DNA of 5,671 bases from NCBI GenBank assembly GCA_937860165.1, contig CALMBE010000696.1:1-5671 (forward strand), in the 5' to 3' direction. Shown here piece by piece: positions 1 to 5,671 of the stretch (position 1 is its first letter; every line of letters begins with the position of its first letter). This DNA is from an uncultured Planctomycetaceae bacterium. Its GTDB lineage: Bacteria; Planctomycetota; Planctomycetia; Pirellulales; Lacipirellulaceae. The notes under the pieces were generated by a model, which saw only the letters and a program-made list of their open reading frames with translations, made no database searches and was not told the origin of the DNA. The translations under genes were made by a program, and so were the position numbers.

Positions 1-27
1 CCACCTTTTCAACGCATCTCGGACGGA

Positions 28-111
28 GGTGGGTAAGACCCTCAACATGGCGACATTGTCCGGAGGTAGTCACGTACCATTATTGCCGACGTTGACTCTG
101 TCTTACCCACC
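28..111. repeat. 12-bp perfect inverted repeat flanking 60 bp
   Basis: GGTGGGTAAGAC at 28-39 is matched exactly by its reverse complement GTCTTACCCACC at 100-111, with 60 bases between the arms. Outside the perfect core the arms stay similar (CGGA before the left arm; CGTAG before the same core when the right arm is read in reverse). The GTAGGGTGGG-like outer end resembles short dispersed palindromic repeats found in several environmental bacterial lineages. The spacer encodes nothing recognisable. It may be a small non-autonomous or REP-like element. The arms are seen directly; the element class is inference. Confidence 0.5.
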
Positions 112-127
112 CTACGAACTGCCCATT

Positions 128-367
128 TTAATTGGTCAAGCCACAACCAGCCGCACTACGCAAGAGCCGGGCTGGGAAGAGCACTGGCTTGCCAGTGGCA
201 CCCGGCGCACGGTCGATCTTGCCAAAATCATCGTAATCGAAGTGATAGACCAAATCCCCGGGCGCGCCCGACGTTGAAACCCCCTGGATGGTTTCATGGA
301 CAGAACCTAGTGCTAGCTGGAGATGCAGTCCGCTAGCTTCGCCGACAGCGCGATCTGGACTTGTCAT
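128..367 (-). pseudogene. Degenerate RHS-repeat-like 3' fragment
   Basis: A 79-codon minus-strand frame carries residues that line up with the RHS/YD-repeat core of large wall-associated proteins. LGSVHETI (about 310-287) resembles the LGSVRD(V/I) segment. VYHFDYDDFGKI (about 250-215) fits the YDxFGxI repeat signature. A later F-x-x-R...SAAG stretch occupies the place of the usual F-x-GRE...TG segment. The conserved GRE is lost, and the frame stops where the YYYRARYYDP block should follow. RHS proteins run to hundreds or thousands of residues, and nothing RHS-like is visible upstream in any frame, so this looks like a decayed remnant. The match was judged by eye and the fragment is short, so chance similarity cannot be excluded. 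Confidence 0.4.
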
Positions 368-526
368 TCTCCATCTATTGCATCTACACTGCGACCGCTT
401 ACTCGAAAGGAAGTTTGCCCCGCAAGCGAGCTTCCGTAGCGTCTACAGCGGGCAGTGATTTGACCATTGCTGCCGCACGCGCGACATGGATGTCGTTCGC
501 GGAATGAGATTTCGACTATTACTCGC

Positions 527-534
527 AGAAGGGA
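527..534 (+). promoter_or_regulatory. Ribosome binding site fixing the capE start
   Basis: AGAAGGGA lies 10 bases before the ATG at 545, a usual Shine-Dalgarno spacing. The reading frame stays open upstream to an ATG at 467, but those 26 extra residues (Arg/His-rich) do not belong to the family, whose members begin a few residues before the TGGTGSFG nucleotide-binding loop. The 545 start is therefore preferred. Confidence 0.7.
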
Positions 535-544
535 TGCTCGAGCA

Positions 545-1591
545 ATGTTTAATGGACAAACACTGCTGGTCACCGGAGGCACCGGTTCGTTCGGCCATGA
601 TTTTATTCGTTTGGCGTTGAGCCAGCACAATCCTGAACGCGTGATTGTCTATAGTCGTGACGAGAAGAAACAGCACGACATGCGGTTAGAATTCGACGAT
701 CCCCGGTTGGCATTTGTCATCGGCGACGTTCGGGACCGCAACCAACTTATCATGGCAATGCGTGAGGTGGATTATGTGTTCCATGCAGCAGCGCTCAAGC
801 AAGTGCCTTCGTGCGAATTCTTTCCCATGGAGGCCGTGCTCACCAACGTGATGGGCACAAACAACGTGCTGGATGCCGCCGAGATCAACGGCGTCAAGAA
901 GATGGTGGTACTGAGCACCGATAAAGCGGTTTATCCCATTAACGCCATGGGACAGACCAAGGCCTTGATGGAAAAACTCACCCTGGCTCGCTCCAAGCAG
1001 GAAACGACCAAGACGGTGTTCTGCGGCGTGCGGTACGGCAATGTGATGTATTCGCGCGGCTCGGTGATTCCGCTGTTCGTGAAACAGATCACCAGTGGCG
1101 CGCCGCTCACCATTACCGATCCTCACATGACTCGGCTCTTGCTGCCCCTGGCCGAAGCAGTCCGACTGGTGACGTTTGCCATGGAAAATGGCGAACAAGG
1201 TGACATTTTCGTCCGTAAGGCCGTCGCCACAACGGTGCACACCTTGGCCAAGGCGATGCTCAACCTATTCCAGGCGAAAAATCGCATTGAAATCGTGGGC
1301 GTTCGGGCCGGTGAGAAACTACATGAAATCTTGGTGAGCGCGGAGGAATTGACTCGAGCCGCGGATTGTGGTGAGTACTATCGTGTCCACTGTCAGCGCG
1401 AACAGAATTACGACGAGTATTTCGTGCGTGGCTTGGTCTCCGAAACGATTGCCCGCGAGGGTTATACCTCGGAAAATGCACCGCAGCTTTCGGTCCGCGA
1501 GACGGAGGATCTTCTCCTCGAATTGCCCGAGATTCACCACGATCTACAGAGGTGGCTGCCAGGTGGATTGACGCGCCGGAGGGCCGCATGA
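545..1591 (+). CDS. capE: CapE/FnlA-type UDP-GlcNAc 4,6-dehydratase/epimerase
   Basis: This is a cytoplasmic extended short-chain dehydrogenase, first in the route to UDP-L-FucNAc. It removes water across C4-C6 of UDP-D-GlcNAc and inverts C5 (and C3). The 348 residues match the family length (about 340). TGGTGSFG at residues 10-17 is the NAD(P)-binding loop. STDKA at 124-128 supplies the Asp126-Lys127 pair expected of inverting dehydratases. NAMGQTK at 133-139 gives Met135-x3-Lys139, the Met-for-Tyr variant known in the CapE group. DPHMTRLLLPLAEAV and the C-terminal EYFVRGL...SENAPQLSV block are also typical. The stop overlaps the capF start by four bases (ATGA), so the two are probably translationally coupled. 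It could be annotated simply as a polysaccharide biosynthesis (CapD-like) protein. The capF and capG neighbours make the FucNAc assignment strong. Confidence 0.9.
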   Translation: MFNGQTLLVTGGTGSFGHDFIRLALSQHNPERVIVYSRDEKKQHDMRLEFDDPRLAFVIGDVRDRNQLIMAMREVDYVFHAAALKQVPSCEFFPMEAVLTNVMGTNNVLDAAEINGVKKMVVLSTDKAVYPINAMGQTKALMEKLTLARSKQETTKTVFCGVRYGNVMYSRGSVIPLFVKQITSGAPLTITDPHMTRLLLPLAEAVRLVTFAMENGEQGDIFVRKAVATTVHTLAKAMLNLFQAKNRIEIVGVRAGEKLHEILVSAEELTRAADCGEYYRVHCQREQNYDEYFVRGLVSETIAREGYTSENAPQLSVRETEDLLLELPEIHHDLQRWLPGGLTRRRAA

Positions 1592-2712
1592 GCGAACGCA
1601 CCATCGGTGTCACGGGCCCACGGGGATTCGTCGCGGCTCATCTAATCCGCACTCTCAAATCCCAGGTGGGGGTGCGGGTGCTTTCCTGTCCGCGCGAGGC
1701 GTTTGCTGAGGAAAGCGAGCTCGTGAAGTTTGTCGATCAATGCGACGCGATTGTCCACCTGGCCGGCATGAATCGTGGAGAAGATGCGGAGATCTATGCG
1801 ACCAACGTGGCACTGGCCGACAAATTGATCGCCGCCGCTGAGCAAATTGCCAAACCCTTGCACATCGTGTTTGCATCTTCCACTCAACGAGATCGAGACA
1901 ACCCCTACGGAAGATCCAAAAAACACGCCGAAGAACAATTCACAGCGTGGGCACTGCGTGGGCACCACCGACAGGTGTCGAATTTGGTTATCCCCAATGT
2001 GTTCGGCCCTGGTTGCCGACCTTTTTACAACTCCGTGGTGGCAACCTTTTGCCATCAAATTGCCCGGGGAATCGAGCCCCAGATCGTGGCCGACAACGAG
2101 GTCGAGTTCATTTGGGTCAATGAACTGGTAAAACGTATTTGCGTTCAACTCCAAGTGGCAGGCCAAAGCTCCGCAGAAGTGCGATTGGTCGGAACTGCCA
2201 AATTGAGAGTCTCGGAATTACTGGGAAAACTAAGGGGCTTTCGGGAGAGCCACGCCACCCACGATATGGTTCCGGATATCACCGATCCGCTCGACGCGGC
2301 ATTATATGCGACCTATCTCTCGCATCTTGAACTTGAGCAACACTTACACCAGCCGCAGGTCCACCGCGATGAGCGAGGGTACTTGTTCGAAGTCATTCGC
2401 TTGGCCAGCGGTGGGCAAGTGTTTTTCTCGACGACCAAACCAGGCGTGATCCGAGGCAACCATTTTCATACTCGAAAAATCGAATGGTTCTGCGTGCTCA
2501 AGGGGGCTGCGGTAATCCGACTGCGTAAGGTCGACGACTCTGAGGTTCATGAATTCCATGTTTCCGGTGACTCGCCGCAGTTTATTTCGATACCCGTGCT
2601 CTATACGCATCAAATAGAAAATGTGGGAGACGAAGACCTGTTGACCATGTTCTGGTGCAACGAAATCTTCGTGCCCGAGGATGCGGATACATATTTTGAA
2701 AAGGTGGCGTGA
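1588..2712 (+). CDS. capF: CapF/FnlB-type bifunctional epimerase-reductase with C-terminal cupin
   Basis: This is the second enzyme of UDP-L-FucNAc synthesis. In the family, the cupin domain epimerises C3 of the keto-sugar and the SDR domain reduces C4 with NADPH, giving UDP-2-acetamido-2,6-dideoxy-L-talose. The 374 residues match the S. aureus enzyme (about 370). The N-terminal Rossmann domain (about 1-245) has VTGPRGFVA near residues 8-16 and NPYGRSK with Tyr107 and Lys111 as the catalytic pair. The cupin (about 255-374) has GNHFHTRKIEWF, giving His292, His294 and Glu299, plus His341 in YTHQIEN; these are the likely metal ligands. The ending DADTYFEKVA is family-typical. The start at 1588 is chosen because GGAGGG lies at 1578-1583 and its ATG overlaps the capE stop; an in-frame ATG at 1552 lies inside capE. 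Oddity: the third glycine of TGxxGxxG is Ala (GFVA). Confidence 0.92.
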   Translation: MSERTIGVTGPRGFVAAHLIRTLKSQVGVRVLSCPREAFAEESELVKFVDQCDAIVHLAGMNRGEDAEIYATNVALADKLIAAAEQIAKPLHIVFASSTQRDRDNPYGRSKKHAEEQFTAWALRGHHRQVSNLVIPNVFGPGCRPFYNSVVATFCHQIARGIEPQIVADNEVEFIWVNELVKRICVQLQVAGQSSAEVRLVGTAKLRVSELLGKLRGFRESHATHDMVPDITDPLDAALYATYLSHLELEQHLHQPQVHRDERGYLFEVIRLASGGQVFFSTTKPGVIRGNHFHTRKIEWFCVLKGAAVIRLRKVDDSEVHEFHVSGDSPQFISIPVLYTHQIENVGDEDLLTMFWCNEIFVPEDADTYFEKVA

Positions 2713-2722
2713 AGAAATCTCA

Positions 2723-2800
2723 CCGCTAATAAACGCTAAACTGCACTAATTCAATTCTACCGAATAGTTTTTATTAGTGCATATCAGCGCCTATCAGCGG
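2723..2800. repeat. 28-bp imperfect inverted repeat built of 10-bp units
   Basis: The arms are 2723-2750 and 2773-2800, with 22 of 28 positions complementary and a 22-base spacer. Each arm is itself three 10-base units. On the left these are CGCTAATAAA, CGCTAAACTG and CACTAATTCA (from 2724). On the right they are TATTAGTGCA, TATCAGCGCC and TATCAGCGGT (from 2772). The spacer holds a smaller ATTC-TACC-GAAT hairpin. The element nearly fills the 111-base gap between capF and capG and ends 23 bases before the capG ATG. A transcript through it could fold into a long hairpin. It resembles dispersed intergenic repeats more than a terminator, since no U-run follows the right arm. A role in capG expression is inference. 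Confidence 0.75.
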
Positions 2801-2823
2801 TTTACTTTGAACTAGGATAATTT

Positions 2824-3957
2824 ATGTCGAAGCAACTCAAAGTGATGACAATCTTAGGGACGCGTCCCGAAATTATCCGCTTGTCGCGCGTGATGCAGCT
2901 CTTGGATCAGCACACCGAACACGTGCTTGTCCACACGGGTCAAAATTCCGATTACCAGCTCAATGATGTGTTCTTCCAGGATTTGCGTGTCAGCCAGCCG
3001 AAGCATTTTCTGAATATCAATCGCGATTCGTTGGGCCGGATTTTAGGAGATGTGTTAATCAAGTCCGAGGAAGTCCTCCGTCAAGAGAAGCCCGATGCGG
3101 TGTTGATACTGGGAGATACGAACAGCGCGTTTGCCGGGATCATCGCTCGGCGGATGAAGATTCCGTTGTACCACATGGAAGCAGGAAACCGTTGCTTCGA
3201 TTTCAACGTCCCCGAGGAACTCAATCGCCGAATCATCGACCACATCAGCGATTTCAATTTGGTCTACACCGAACACGCCCGCCGCAACCTGCTGGCCGAG
3301 GGAATTCATCCGCGACGGATTTATCTTACGGGCTCGCCAATGCGGGAAGTCCTTGATGATAATCGTCCGGGAATCGAAGCGAGCGATATTCTTGCTCGGC
3401 TGCAACTCGAGCCGCAGAAGTTTTTCCTCGTGAGCATGCACCGGGCCGAGAATGTCGATGTCGAGGAGCACCTCACGCAACTATTGGAAGCCATGAATCA
3501 GTTGAGCGAGCGCTACGGGTTGCCGATCATCGTCAGCACCCACCCACGGACCAAGCACCGCCTCGACGCGCTCAAGTTCTGTTCACGCGAAAACATCCGC
3601 TTTTTGCCCCCCTTTGGTTATCACGACTACGTGCGGCTTCAGATGGAAGCCTATTGCACGCTCTCCGATAGCGGCACGATCAGCGAGGAAAGCTCCATGC
3701 TGGGTTTTCCCGCCGTCACGATGCGCACGGCGATGGAACGACCCGAAGCGATGGATTCTGGGCACATTGTGCTCACAGGCCGAGATCCGGCCACGATTTT
3801 GAATTCGGTAGAACTTGTCGTGCAGAGTGCTGCGCACGATCGTAAGCAATCAATCGCCAAGGAATATGATGTCACGAACACCTCGTACCGAGTGCTGAAG
3901 CTGATCCTCGGCACCGCCAAATTGGGTCATCTTTGGGATGGCATCGTGGCTGCGTAA
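2824..3957 (+). CDS. capG: CapG/FnlC-type UDP-N-acetyl-L-talosamine 2-epimerase
   Basis: This is a non-hydrolysing UDP-HexNAc 2-epimerase (GT-B fold, WecB superfamily, cytoplasmic). It performs the last step to UDP-L-FucNAc by inverting C2. The 377 residues match the family. GTRPEIIRLS follows the N-terminus, and HTGQNSDYQLN is present. Expected catalytic positions are Asp98 (LGDTNS), Glu119 (HMEAGNRCFD), Glu131/132 (VPEELNRR) and His206 (SMHRAENV). AGNRCFD at 120-126 marks the CapG/FnlC branch; WecB itself usually has AGLRTxD there. SDSGTISEESS and MRTAMERPEAMD are also conserved. AGGA at 2814-2817 lies six bases before the ATG. The gene is separated from capF by a large inverted repeat but keeps the conserved E-F-G order. 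A generic wecB label would miss the branch-specific motif. Confidence 0.93.
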   Translation: MSKQLKVMTILGTRPEIIRLSRVMQLLDQHTEHVLVHTGQNSDYQLNDVFFQDLRVSQPKHFLNINRDSLGRILGDVLIKSEEVLRQEKPDAVLILGDTNSAFAGIIARRMKIPLYHMEAGNRCFDFNVPEELNRRIIDHISDFNLVYTEHARRNLLAEGIHPRRIYLTGSPMREVLDDNRPGIEASDILARLQLEPQKFFLVSMHRAENVDVEEHLTQLLEAMNQLSERYGLPIIVSTHPRTKHRLDALKFCSRENIRFLPPFGYHDYVRLQMEAYCTLSDSGTISEESSMLGFPAVTMRTAMERPEAMDSGHIVLTGRDPATILNSVELVVQSAAHDRKQSIAKEYDVTNTSYRVLKLILGTAKLGHLWDGIVAA

Positions 3958-4012
3958 GGGATTTAGCGGTCAGAATCAAGTAGGGCGATTACAGACCAGA
4001 ACAGCGGCAAAT

Positions 4013-4846
4013 ATGCAACAACGCACCACCTTTTATCGCCAGTATGGCAAACGGTTGTTCGACCTTGTGGTGGCGGTCCCGCTGTTGATCGTTCTCACAC
4101 CACTGATGCTAATAACGGCGTTGGCGATTCGATTTAGCTTGGGGAGGCCAATATTATTCCGGCAGCCCCGGCCAGGGCGAGAGGGGCGTCTATTTGAAAT
4201 GATCAAGTTTCGCACGATGCGAGAAGCCTATGACACACAGAACAATTCATTGCCTGATAGTGCTCGACTGACCAAGCTTGGCAAATGGCTCAGAGCGACT
4301 AGCATCGATGAATTGCCCGAGTTGTGGAATGTCATTCGCGGCGAGATGAGTATCGTAGGTCCCCGACCTTTGCTTGTTGAGTATTTGAGTCTGTATACAG
4401 CAGATCAGATGCGAAGGCATGACATGATACCCGGCCTCACGGGTTGGTCTCAGATTCATGGCCGAAATGATTTAGGCTGGGGAGAAAAATTTGAACATGA
4501 TCTTTGGTATGTAAACAATTGCAATTTTGTGCTCGATTTGAAAATCCTCGCAATAACGATTGGTAAAGTGTTGAGTCGTCATGGTGTCAGTCAAATAGGA
4601 CACGCGACGACCGAAAAGTTCAATGGCGAGAATCAGTTATCGCTACACTTGCGAGATTCTGAAAAGCGCGTGACTGTACTGGGTGCGGGAGGTCATGCGA
4701 AAGTGGTAGTCAGCATGCTTCGAGCGTTGGGCTATGAAATTGCTGGAATTTATGACGACGCGCCAGAGTTGCTCGGTATACAAATCTACGGGATCGAGGT
4801 GCGCGACAGGATCGTGAACTGCACGTTGGGATGGCGCTCGCGATAA
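4013..4846 (+). CDS. Polyprenyl-phosphate sugar-1-phosphate transferase fused to a truncated PglD domain
   Basis: Residues 1 to about 205 are a PglC/WcaJ-type monotopic phosphoglycosyl transferase, which moves a sugar-1-phosphate from its UDP donor to the membrane lipid carrier and so starts glycan assembly. A hydrophobic helix spans about 15-43 with Thr29-Pro30 where PglC has Ser-Pro. KFRTM is at 65-69, the catalytic Asp99-Glu100 pair lies in SIDELPELWN, and GPRP is at 116-119, followed by PGLTGWSQIHGRN. Residues 218-277 begin a PglD-type acetyltransferase Rossmann domain (VTVLGAGGHAK, Gly224-Lys230, then GYEIAGIYDD) but end at a TAA with no left-handed beta-helix. Similar fusions exist, for example Neisseria PglB. 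The transferase part looks intact; the acetyltransferase should be dead. An earlier in-frame ATG at 3938 would overlap capG by 20 bases. I prefer 4013 because FYRQYGKRLFD is the usual N-terminus. Neither start has a clear ribosome site. Confidence 0.85.
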   Translation: MQQRTTFYRQYGKRLFDLVVAVPLLIVLTPLMLITALAIRFSLGRPILFRQPRPGREGRLFEMIKFRTMREAYDTQNNSLPDSARLTKLGKWLRATSIDELPELWNVIRGEMSIVGPRPLLVEYLSLYTADQMRRHDMIPGLTGWSQIHGRNDLGWGEKFEHDLWYVNNCNFVLDLKILAITIGKVLSRHGVSQIGHATTEKFNGENQLSLHLRDSEKRVTVLGAGGHAKVVVSMLRALGYEIAGIYDDAPELLGIQIYGIEVRDRIVNCTLGWRSR

Positions 4847-4900
4847 GGCGTCGTGAGCTGCGCCACCATCGCCAGCACGGTCGGTTCTGGGACGACGGTG
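4847..4900 (+). pseudogene. Out-of-frame remains of the PglD acetyltransferase domain
   Basis: Just after the transferase stop, and in the same frame, 4850-4900 reads VVSCATIASTVGSGTTV. This resembles the entry into the PglD beta-helix (VVHPSATIASTVxIGxGTVV). One frame over, 4819-4860 reads LHVGMALAIRRREL, recalling the (I)AIGDNxxRxxL strand that normally sits between the Rossmann part and the helix. About 25 to 40 residues that should separate these blocks are missing. The pattern fits a fused acetyltransferase broken by at least one frameshift and a deletion. Similarity ends near 4900. The alignment was made by eye over short stretches. Confidence 0.5.
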
Positions 4901-4947
4901 ACTGTGGAGCTTCTTACCTCACCAAACGCCGAAAATTCCAAAGCGGC

Positions 4948-5463
4948 TTAAGGCTGCTTCTTCCTGTCCTTGTTCCGGTTGGCACGGTCGCGGATGGCTT
5001 CGGCGAGGATTTTGCGTTCGTCGGGCGACAGGCGGCCAATGATATCGAGGGCCGCATCGCCGCCGCGGGCTGCAAGTTTGCCGCTCTGGCCGGAGAACTC
5101 GCTGACCACGAGCTTGACCTTTTCCACGTCATAAGGCTCGCTCACCAGGGCATCGGCCAATTTTGCCGCCACGGCTTCGGTGCCCTCACGTTCGGCGTGG
5201 AAATCCTTGCGGTATTGCTTGAGGATGTCGAGCAGAACTTTCCGCCTGTCGCGTGGCATCTCGGCAAAAAAGCCGCGGGGGATGAGCTGGGTGTAGCTTG
5301 CGCCCACGAAGCGCTGGGGGCCGCCGTGGGTAAAAAAGCGTGTGGCGATTGCCCCGACGATGAACAGGTTGAGGGCGAGCGAGGCGATCAGCAGGGCTGA
5401 CCACCAGCGCGAGCCTTGGGCTGGCCAGTAGCGGGATTTTGCCGTTGTGCCGTCGTCACTCAT
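4948..5463 (-). CDS. Periplasmic heavy-metal-sensor-like membrane protein (CnrR/Spy-CpxP-like)
   Basis: A 171-residue protein with a short cytoplasmic head (1-19), one membrane helix (about 20-44, WWSALLIASLALNLFIVGAIA) and a soluble helical periplasmic domain. The SLALNLF helix, the LIPRGFFAEMPRDRRKVLLDIL segment, the long charged helices and the LSPDERKILAEAIRDR end are typical of the heavy-metal resistance/sensor family (Metal_resist), common in Alphaproteobacteria. Members are thought to sense metals or envelope stress beside sigma/anti-sigma genes. No His/Cys cluster is visible, so the metal, if any, is unknown. AGAAGG lies nine bases before the ATG. The start overlaps the upstream gene's stop by ATGA. 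The C-terminus is Lys/Arg-rich (RNRNKDRKKQP). Its GC-rich codon use differs from the plus-strand cassette. Confidence 0.8.
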   Translation of the reverse strand: MSDDGTTAKSRYWPAQGSRWWSALLIASLALNLFIVGAIATRFFTHGGPQRFVGASYTQLIPRGFFAEMPRDRRKVLLDILKQYRKDFHAEREGTEAVAAKLADALVSEPYDVEKVKLVVSEFSGQSGKLAARGGDAALDIIGRLSPDERKILAEAIRDRANRNKDRKKQP

Positions 5464-5671
5464 GTCACGTCACCTTCTGCGTAGCTTTCAGCGTCATCAA
5501 GGCCGGTGGTGGGCATTGAATCGGACATATCGGCCGAAACTCCATCGGTGATGGCGTCGGGCAGATAGGCGTCGAACGTGTCCTTGGAGCCGAGGTAAAT
5601 GCCAAGGGCGAGGGCCGCCGCCAGCGGCAGGCCTATGGCCCAATTTTGTATTTTCGGGCGCGGCTGAAAGG
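5460..5671 (-). CDS. C-terminal part of a single-pass membrane protein, possible anti-sigma-type partner
   Basis: The gene enters from the right edge, so only 69 C-terminal residues are visible. After a short basic stretch (QPRPKIQ) comes a membrane helix (NWAIGLPLAAALALGIYLG), then an acidic periplasmic tail rich in Asp, Ser and Thr, ending ESYAEGDVT. The TGA at 5462-5460 overlaps the next gene's ATG (ATGA), so the two are almost certainly cotranscribed. In Alphaproteobacteria the gene before a heavy-metal-sensor protein is often a small membrane protein following an ECF sigma factor, which suggests an anti-sigma or accessory role. That is inference from context; the visible part has no diagnostic domain. 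Confidence 0.65.
   Translation of the reverse strand, partial: FQPRPKIQNWAIGLPLAAALALGIYLGSKDTFDAYLPDAITDGVSADMSDSMPTTGLDDAESYAEGDVT

Larger units (their letters stand above)
1..544. other. Gene-poor leader region upstream of capE
   Basis: No intact gene is supported here. It contains the 12-bp inverted repeat (28-111), the RHS-like remnant (128-367) and the capE ribosome site (527-534). A short stem GAAACC/GGTTTC (276-281 and 290-295, 8-base loop) and two CTAGC copies (about 312-337) look incidental. I found no convincing -35/-10 pair, so the cassette's promoter is unplaced and may lie further left. Confidence 0.6.

Noticed and set aside
29..277. 82-codon plus-strand open frame at the left edge
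   Set aside because: No ribosome site or family resemblance; it runs across the inverted repeat and opposite the RHS-like remnant.
276..295. GAAACC/GGTTTC short hairpin
   Set aside because: A six-base stem with no T-tail or nearby gene start is expected by chance.
460..488. TTGACC followed 17 bases later by GACATG as a promoter for capE
   Set aside because: The -10 candidate matches the TATAAT consensus at too few positions to call.
686..1240. 184-codon minus-strand open frame within capE
   Set aside because: It is a His/Gly-rich shadow of capE with no recognisable domain; capE is strongly supported on the other strand.
1642..2166. 174-codon minus-strand open frame within capF
   Set aside because: It lies wholly opposite capF and has no conserved features.
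2723..2800. Inverted repeat as a rho-independent terminator after capF
   Set aside because: No T-run follows the right arm on the plus strand, the arms are AT-mixed and imperfect, and capG continues the pathway downstream.
4831..5400. 189-codon plus-strand open frame opposite the metal-sensor gene
   Set aside because: It is antisense to a well-supported minus-strand gene in GC-rich DNA and has no family features. Only its first ~10 codons matter, as a possible PglD remnant.

Overview
The window divides into two parts that look as if they come from different lineages. Positions 1 to about 4,900 hold a plus-strand cassette for making and using an N-acetylated deoxy-sugar. Positions about 4,948 to 5,671 hold two minus-strand genes of a typical alphaproteobacterial envelope-stress or metal-response type. 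No species can be named from sequence alone. The left part, with a decayed RHS-like fragment and short GC-rich palindromic repeats, suggests a planctomycete or similar environmental bacterium (inference). The right part suggests an alphaproteobacterium (inference).

Layout: 1-544 has no intact gene. It holds a 12-bp inverted repeat (28-111) and a probable degenerate RHS-repeat 3' fragment on the minus strand (128-367). Next come capE-like (545-1591), capF-like (1588-2712, overlapping by ATGA), a 108-bp gap carrying a large imperfect inverted repeat (2723-2800), capG-like (2824-3957), and a lipid-carrier sugar-phosphate transferase (4013-4846). The transferase is fused to the first ~55 residues of a PglD-type acetyltransferase and then stops. 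Pieces of the missing acetyltransferase domain can still be read just after the stop. From 4948 onward the minus strand carries a periplasmic heavy-metal-sensor-like protein, preceded by the C-terminal end of a membrane protein that overlaps it by ATGA.

How the genes work together: CapE, CapF and CapG together convert UDP-D-GlcNAc to UDP-L-FucNAc (4,6-dehydration with epimerisation, then C3 epimerisation and C4 reduction, then C2 epimerisation). The fourth gene would load a sugar-1-phosphate onto the polyprenyl-phosphate carrier at the inner membrane. This is the start of capsule, O-antigen or exopolysaccharide synthesis. The two minus-strand genes are unrelated to this pathway.

I see no undescribed defence or mobile system. 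The parts most worth a second look are the broken transferase/acetyltransferase fusion, the abrupt change of character near 4,900-4,950 (real recombination or an assembly join), and the two palindromic repeats.
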